In this document: positions 59,786-64,000 of the stretch, one piece after another
How the letters are laid out: every line of letters begins with the position of its first letter
Position numbering within the stretch: the first letter of the stretch is position 1
Assembly (NCBI RefSeq): GCF_009689005.1
Contig: NZ_AP021879.1
Coordinates: 3,596,001 to 3,660,000, forward strand
DNA from: Desulfosarcina ovata subsp. ovata
GTDB taxonomy: Bacteria; Desulfobacterota; Desulfobacteria; Desulfobacterales; Desulfosarcinaceae
Direction of reading: 5' to 3'
Length of the DNA: 64,000 nucleotides
Program-made: the position numbers and the translations under genes
The notes under the pieces: model-generated
Told to the model about the DNA's origin: nothing
The model's database searches: none
What the model saw: only the letters and a program-made list of their open reading frames with translations

Positions 59786-61111
59786 ATGCCAACCCATAAA
59801 ATTTCTTGTCATATATTAGATGGTTCATTCACCTACCGCGGGGTGGAATACGCCACCCTGCACCACACCCTGACCAAGGCCGACTGCATCCTGCCCCGGT
59901 CGGCATGGAAACGCGTGGCCGACAACGATCCGGACCTCAAGCAAACCGTTCTATGGCCTACCCTCAAGGCACAGGGCTTTCTGGTTCCGGCCGGGACGGA
60001 CGAGTTCCAGCTTTTCCTGGAGTGGCGCAACGACCATGCGCGCAATTATGGCGAAGTGAAGAGCCGCGTCCTGTACACCCGCGTGTGCGACAACGACTGC
60101 GCCTATTGTTCCCTCATGCCGCACCTGCGCCGTGGTTTCCACATGAGCGCCGAAACGGCCCGGCTGATGGATCGCTTCCATGCGGCCTTTATCGAAGAAA
60201 AGCGCCCCCTGGCCGCCCGGGACGCCTTTTTGGGCGGCGAGCCCTTCCTCAACTACGCGGTCATGCGCGATTCAGCCCGCCGGCGGCTTGCCTGCTGCCA
60301 GGCGCAGGGCATCCCGTACCGGTTTTCGGTTACCACCAACGGCAAACACCTGAACGTGGCGCGGATCGATGCCTTGCTGGCATGCGGGCTGGAAACCCTG
60401 CACGTCAGCCTGGCCGGCCCGGCCGAGGTGCATGACCGCCTGCGGCCCTCCCTGGGCGGCGGCCCCAACTACCACAAGGTGCTGGGCAACCTGGCGGCGA
60501 TCAGCGGCCGGGTGCCCGTGATCATCGAGTACCAGTACGATGCCGCGGCCGAGGACTACCGCCGCATCGGCGAGATGATCGCCGATTTTGGGAAACGGGA
60601 TATCGAGATCGCCGGCATCGAGGTGACCCCCATCCTGCCCCGGCGCCAGGACAACCGCTTCACCGCCGGATTCGGCGACTTGACGATCCTGCACTGGATT
60701 AACGCCGTGATCGAAGACGCGGGCTTTCCCGCCGACCGATCCGCGCCCCTGTTCGCCTGCATCGCCGACCAGAAAGCCTACCATGTGTATGACGTGGACG
60801 GCAGCATCATCCCCTGTCCCTCCCTGCAACTGGGCGAGCGGGCCTACGGCCATGTGACCACGGGCATCGACTACGTGGCCGAGACCCAGCTCCTGGAACG
60901 TCGGTTCCCGGAGGAATGCCGCACCTGCGCCCTACTGCCCACCTGCATGGGCGGCTGCCGCCTGCGGGCCGACATGGAGAACGGCGACTTCAACGGCGTG
61001 ATCTGCAACCGCGACCACCTGGAAACGGAGCTGAAACGGTATATGCGCCAAAAGGCGAAGGACGAGTTGGAAAGGCGGGATGCCTGCGGAGAATTGTTCG
61101 CGATCGGGTAA
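59786..61111 (+). CDS. Radical SAM/SPASM peptide maturase
   Basis: 441 residues from the ATG at 59786 (AGGAGG upstream). The N-terminal region (about 30-90) looks like a winged-helix peptide-recognition segment (WKRVADNDPDLKQTV then LKAQGFLVPAGTDEF). The radical SAM motif is CDNDCAYCSL (Cys101, 105, 108), with the barrel features AFLGGEPFLN (GGE), TTNGKHL, GLETLHVSLAG. The SPASM domain begins with IIPCPSLQ and continues CRTCALLPTCMGGCRLRADM (Cys378, 381, 387, 391) and VICNRD (Cys407), which would hold one or two auxiliary 4Fe-4S clusters. Enzymes of this build make thioethers or carbon links in small peptides. The short peptide gene upstream is the obvious substrate candidate. Confidence 0.9.
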   Translation: MPTHKISCHILDGSFTYRGVEYATLHHTLTKADCILPRSAWKRVADNDPDLKQTVLWPTLKAQGFLVPAGTDEFQLFLEWRNDHARNYGEVKSRVLYTRVCDNDCAYCSLMPHLRRGFHMSAETARLMDRFHAAFIEEKRPLAARDAFLGGEPFLNYAVMRDSARRRLACCQAQGIPYRFSVTTNGKHLNVARIDALLACGLETLHVSLAGPAEVHDRLRPSLGGGPNYHKVLGNLAAISGRVPVIIEYQYDAAAEDYRRIGEMIADFGKRDIEIAGIEVTPILPRRQDNRFTAGFGDLTILHWINAVIEDAGFPADRSAPLFACIADQKAYHVYDVDGSIIPCPSLQLGERAYGHVTTGIDYVAETQLLERRFPEECRTCALLPTCMGGCRLRADMENGDFNGVICNRDHLETELKRYMRQKAKDELERRDACGELFAIG

Positions 61112-61309
61112 AACAAAAATCGATCTTTACGACGTGACCGGGCTCCATATGTTGTTTTCGGAACCTGGTCTTTTGTTTTCACATCGCGGGCATGGCTCGC
61201 TCTTACTGGCCGTGGGATGCATGGCCGTTTGGAGGCTTGAATTGATACGATAACCTTCCGGCCCCGAATATTTATCCCCCCATCGTCGGTGAGCCGCCTT
61301 CGGCGAAAC

Positions 61310-61400
61310 ATGGCGATGCCGTGTAGGAGCGGCCCATGGCCGCGATAACCAATGGCGATCCAACGGCTGTGTCGCAGGCGTTGCCAGCTCCTACTGGCCG
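61310..61400. repeat. REP/BIME-like repeat pair
   Basis: GTAGGAGCGGCCCATGGCCGCG (61324-61345) is palindromic (CGGCC-CATG-GCCG), and GCTCCTACTGGCC (61386-61398) is the inverse of its head. Such GTAGGAGCGG-type units occur in many genomes. Bases 61112-61310 hold another partial copy and no gene. Confidence 0.5.
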
Positions 61401-61551
61401 AGCCATGACCGGATTAAGAGCGGACCACGCCCGTGTAGAATAAAAAACAGATCCAAATGTGGAAACCGCGATCACCATTCATTGGCGTTGTCAGCGAAGC
61501 GGTTGGCGTAATCGGTATCGATGAATAGTGAAAACGATTGGGTTTCGTTCC

Positions 61552-61935
61552 TCAACCCAATCGACGATGCGCGCGATTTTCCCGCCACCGGTCAAGCTGT
61601 TTCGCCACCTTTTCAACATGCGGGTCATTGAGCTGCTGCATTCTTTCAAGGGCCTTTTCGCCGATGGCGATGGCCATATCGATGTCTCCCTTCTCACCAT
61701 GAGCATGGGCGATGTTGATTTCATTCCGCTTGGAAGGATCGTCCAATTCGGGGACTGCCTGGACGGCCTTTTCCAGAACATCCACCGCTTCCCGGTAGGT
61801 TTCGCGCCGGACATGGACACTCCCCATGCTGCCCCGGGCTACAAACACATAGTACTTGTCTCCGGCCTTTTCGGCAGTTTCCATGAGACGTTGACCCGTT
61901 TTCAGAGCCGCATCGAAATTATCGAGTCGCTTGTT
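61552..61935 (-). pseudogene. TPR-repeat C-terminal remnant of a STAND protein
   Basis: The frame opens only after a TGA and has no start near its head (the first ATG is at 61884). It encodes helical repeats: NFDAALKTGQRLMETAEKAG, YYVFVARGSMGSVHVRRETY, REAVDVLEKAVQAVPELDDP, GDIDMAIAIGEKALERMQQL. These are TPR-like units. They lie 7 bp after the stop of the STAND NTPase gene in a different frame, so they are most likely the detached C-terminal sensor of the same protein with the middle deleted. Confidence 0.65.
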
Positions 61936-61942
61936 TCATTGA

Positions 61943-63370
61943 TTATAAACCCTGAAGCAGGTTCCCGGCATGGGCCACGAGCAGGGCGTGCATCTGAAAA
62001 CGGTCGTTTTTCAAGGGATCGAGCAGGCCTCGGTTGGCCAATTCCGTGACCGCCGGCTTAGGATCCCGGACGCCGATGCCGGCCCATGCGGCCGTTATTC
62101 TTCTCAAATCGAATGTGGCCGGTTTGGGGGCCAATGCGCCCAGGGCGGCGAAACAGATTCTCGTTTTTTCATCCAAACGGTCCGTGCTCTTTCGAAACAG
62201 CATTTCCACGGTGGGAATCCTGCCGTCCACCGGGTCGAAAAGATCGTGGGGGGCACGCTCTTGGAAAACCGAGCTGATGCTTTCTATCAGTTCATCCAAC
62301 AGCTTCTTTACGTTGCCGGGCCAGATTTCGGATTCCATTCTCAGCATGCGGCCGACAACATGAATTGCCAGCGGCAGGTTTTCCAGGGCGTTTACCAGTT
62401 CAATACACCGCTCGTTATTTTCTTCGACCACCGCCGGTATCAAGATCTTCAGCAATGTCATGGAATCTGCCTCTCTGAAAACATCCAATCGATAGACCGA
62501 CTCCGGAGCGTAGACCAGGTGCTGAGCGATTTCCGGGGATCGTGAGGTGATAATCAGCGCGTTGGTGTCCCCCACGGATTGCCTGAAACCGGCCACGTGA
62601 TCCACTTCCCAGGCGTCATCCAACAAGAGCAGCAACCGTTTGCCGGCGACCCGGTCCCGCAAAATGGAAATGGCTTTATCCAGACTGGTGGTTTGCCGCA
62701 GCTCCCGGCTGTCCAGCAAATGACGCTGCCCCAGGGTGCTGAATCCCGTAATCGGATTGAATCCCACCCCCATCGGCATCCAGATGATCCCGTCCGGAAA
62801 ACCATCCTGCACGGCGGCATCGTTGGCCAGGGCGGCGGCAAAGGTGGTCTTGCCCACGCCGGGCCATCCATGGATGGCGATCATCTGACCATTGGTTTCG
62901 GCGGTGAGAAGATCCCTGATTGTCTCCAGGTCCGAGCCTCTTCCCACAAAAATTGGCGGCGTCGAAGGAATGGAGATGATTGTTTTACCATCTGTCGGCT
63001 CGATATATTCCGGTTCGATGGGATTCGTGCCGGCTTTCATCACCCTTGGTTTTGCACGATAAAGGGCATTGGTGAGGTCTCTTTCGGCGATGCGCTCATC
63101 GACAAAGGCCTGGGCTTCCAGGCCGAAGAAAGCCGCCACCTGATCCACGCGTTTAAGGGGCAGCCCCTCCTTGGGCCATCTACGGATCTGCTTCAAATCG
63201 TAGTAATCAACAAATCTCGCCCACCGTGGTGCCCAGATCTGCTTACGGTTACTGCCATGCTTGTTTTCTTCAACGATTTCTTCGTAGCTGGAAGTAAATA
63301 AGGTAACGGCCAGCCCGAATCGCCTGCCGGCCAGTTGCGAGCGTTTGTCCGTTTTTCTTCCCGCTGTCAT
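61943..63370 (-). CDS. STAND (NB-ARC-like) NTPase
   Basis: 475 residues; GGAGTG upstream of the ATG. The N-terminal region (about 1-90) looks helix-turn-helix-like (WARFVDYYDLKQIRRWPKEG). The NTPase domain (about 130-400) has PPIFVGRGSDLETIRDLL, AIHGWPGVGKTTFAAALAND (Walker A), GKRLLLLLDDAWEVDHVAGF (Walker B), ALIITSRSPEIAQHL (R-nbs), NLPLAIHVVGRMLRME (G-L-P-L-like). The winged-helix part then ends with HALLVAHAGNLLQGL, where a normal STAND protein would continue into sensor repeats. Those repeats are the remnant just downstream. Such proteins act as signal-triggered switches in regulation or anti-phage defence. Confidence 0.82.
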   Translation of the reverse strand: MTAGRKTDKRSQLAGRRFGLAVTLFTSSYEEIVEENKHGSNRKQIWAPRWARFVDYYDLKQIRRWPKEGLPLKRVDQVAAFFGLEAQAFVDERIAERDLTNALYRAKPRVMKAGTNPIEPEYIEPTDGKTIISIPSTPPIFVGRGSDLETIRDLLTAETNGQMIAIHGWPGVGKTTFAAALANDAAVQDGFPDGIIWMPMGVGFNPITGFSTLGQRHLLDSRELRQTTSLDKAISILRDRVAGKRLLLLLDDAWEVDHVAGFRQSVGDTNALIITSRSPEIAQHLVYAPESVYRLDVFREADSMTLLKILIPAVVEENNERCIELVNALENLPLAIHVVGRMLRMESEIWPGNVKKLLDELIESISSVFQERAPHDLFDPVDGRIPTVEMLFRKSTDRLDEKTRICFAALGALAPKPATFDLRRITAAWAGIGVRDPKPAVTELANRGLLDPLKNDRFQMHALLVAHAGNLLQGL

Positions 63371-63407
63371 TTAGCACTCCGTATCGATAAGTGTTCCGGT
63401 ATCATCT

Positions 63408-64000
63408 TCAAAAAACAAACTGCAGCCCCCCCTCCACCCAGCGCCCCGGTTTGGGCCAGTTGGGGCGGACGATATAGTCGGAATCGGTCAGGTTATGGAT
63501 ATTGGCGAACAGCTTGTATCGACCGTATGATGTTGGCGTGGGCAGGCGAAACGTGAGCTTGTAATCCCAGACGAACCGCTTGTCCCGGGTTTCCGGAAAA
63601 CTGGAATTGTGGTCGACCATCCGACCCACCAGCGTGTGGGTGAAGCGTCCCCCTGTGTACAGGACTCGCGCCGTATAGATCAGTTTCGGAATATCCTCGA
63701 TTCTCTCGTCGGTCTTCTCGTTGAAAACATCCACGTAAGTGCCGCCGAAATGGAACGCCAAACCGAAATCCGAAAATACGCTGACACCGCCTTCGATTCC
63801 CTGGCGGGTCACCGTTTCGATGTTTTGATGCCGCTCGGTTTCGTAATTGTAAGTGATCAGGTCGTCCACATCGGCCCGGAAAAAAGTAAGCTCGACCTTG
63901 AAATACCGGTTCGGCTGAATCTGCCCGCCGATCTGATAATTGACGGCCGTTTCCGCCTTAAGGTCCGGATTCCCATAGGTGGGATCGTTGACCAAGGACG
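63408..64000 (-). CDS. C-terminal part of a TonB-dependent outer-membrane receptor (5' end outside window)
   Basis: About 197 residues, open past the window edge. Signature: YGNPDLKAETAVNYQIGGQI (the N-P-x-L-K-x-E-x-x-x-x-x-E motif region before the last strands), alternating beta strands with aromatic girdles (FKVELTFFRADVDDLI, GLAFHFGGTYVDVF), FANIHNLTDSDYIVRPNWPK, and the final Phe (GLQFVF) recognised by the BAM machinery. It imports siderophores, cobalamin or other large ligands; the ligand cannot be told from this part. It lies 37 bp upstream of the STAND gene on the same strand, so they may be co-transcribed. Confidence 0.9.
   Translation of the reverse strand, partial: SLVNDPTYGNPDLKAETAVNYQIGGQIQPNRYFKVELTFFRADVDDLITYNYETERHQNIETVTRQGIEGGVSVFSDFGLAFHFGGTYVDVFNEKTDERIEDIPKLIYTARVLYTGGRFTHTLVGRMVDHNSSFPETRDKRFVWDYKLTFRLPTPTSYGRYKLFANIHNLTDSDYIVRPNWPKPGRWVEGGLQFVF

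Overview
The window looks like a chromosomal segment of an anaerobic sulfate-reducing Desulfobacterota bacterium, probably of the Desulfobacteraceae/Desulfosarcinaceae type. The signs are a propionate-oxidation (methylmalonyl-CoA) operon built round a transcarboxylase, a 218-residue siroheme sulfite reductase of the small type known from Desulfovibrio, hypA-hypB for NiFe hydrogenase maturation, and sigma-54 regulation. This is inference from gene content; no rRNA or tRNA gene was seen.

Region 1-14.7 kb is accessory DNA. After two lipoprotein genes comes a short run of integron-type gene cassettes with three recognisable attC sites and no integron integrase in the window. The array is bracketed by a 25-bp inverted repeat, and a tyrosine-recombinase gene of the IS91-associated type points outward on each side (one is only a fragment). 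The last attC is split by two identical 2078-bp group IIC introns lying head to tail with no spacer. Next comes an IS91-like element whose HUH transposase is broken by an IS1634-like insertion, then a REP-associated transposase between REP-like palindromes, a lipoprotein and a patatin.

Region 14.7-31.8 kb mixes housekeeping genes (ugpQ-like phosphodiesterase, hotdog thioesterases, ssb, an rlmL-like methyltransferase, glnS, an rlmN-like gene, a small sulfite reductase) with insertions. An IS4-type element sits in a thioesterase gene with an 8-bp duplication. An IS1111-type IS110 element sits inside an older transposase gene and carries a strong structured-RNA candidate after its transposase. 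A small PEP-CTERM-like exported protein sits behind a good sigma-54 promoter.

Region 31.8-51 kb is the conserved core: a PP2C phosphatase / double FHA / membrane protein kinase set, tgt and queA, then TetR, methylmalonyl-CoA mutase, meaB, carboxyltransferase, a 69-residue protein, a biotinyl carboxylase subunit, sucC and sucD, followed by hypA and hypB. Together the propionate genes can turn methylmalonyl-CoA plus pyruvate into propionyl-CoA and oxaloacetate, or the reverse, and interconvert methylmalonyl-CoA, succinyl-CoA and succinate.

Region 51-64 kb is decayed and accessory: a dprA-like gene with an amber stop, a histidine kinase, two related broken MFS genes (one frameshifted at a G tract), an orphan sigma-54 activator, a peptide-binding lipoprotein, and the best candidate new system. 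That candidate is an unannotated 40-residue peptide with adjacent cysteines, followed by two GC hairpins and a radical SAM/SPASM maturase, behind a possible sigma-54 promoter. A STAND NTPase with a detached TPR remnant and the C-terminal part of a TonB-dependent receptor close the window.
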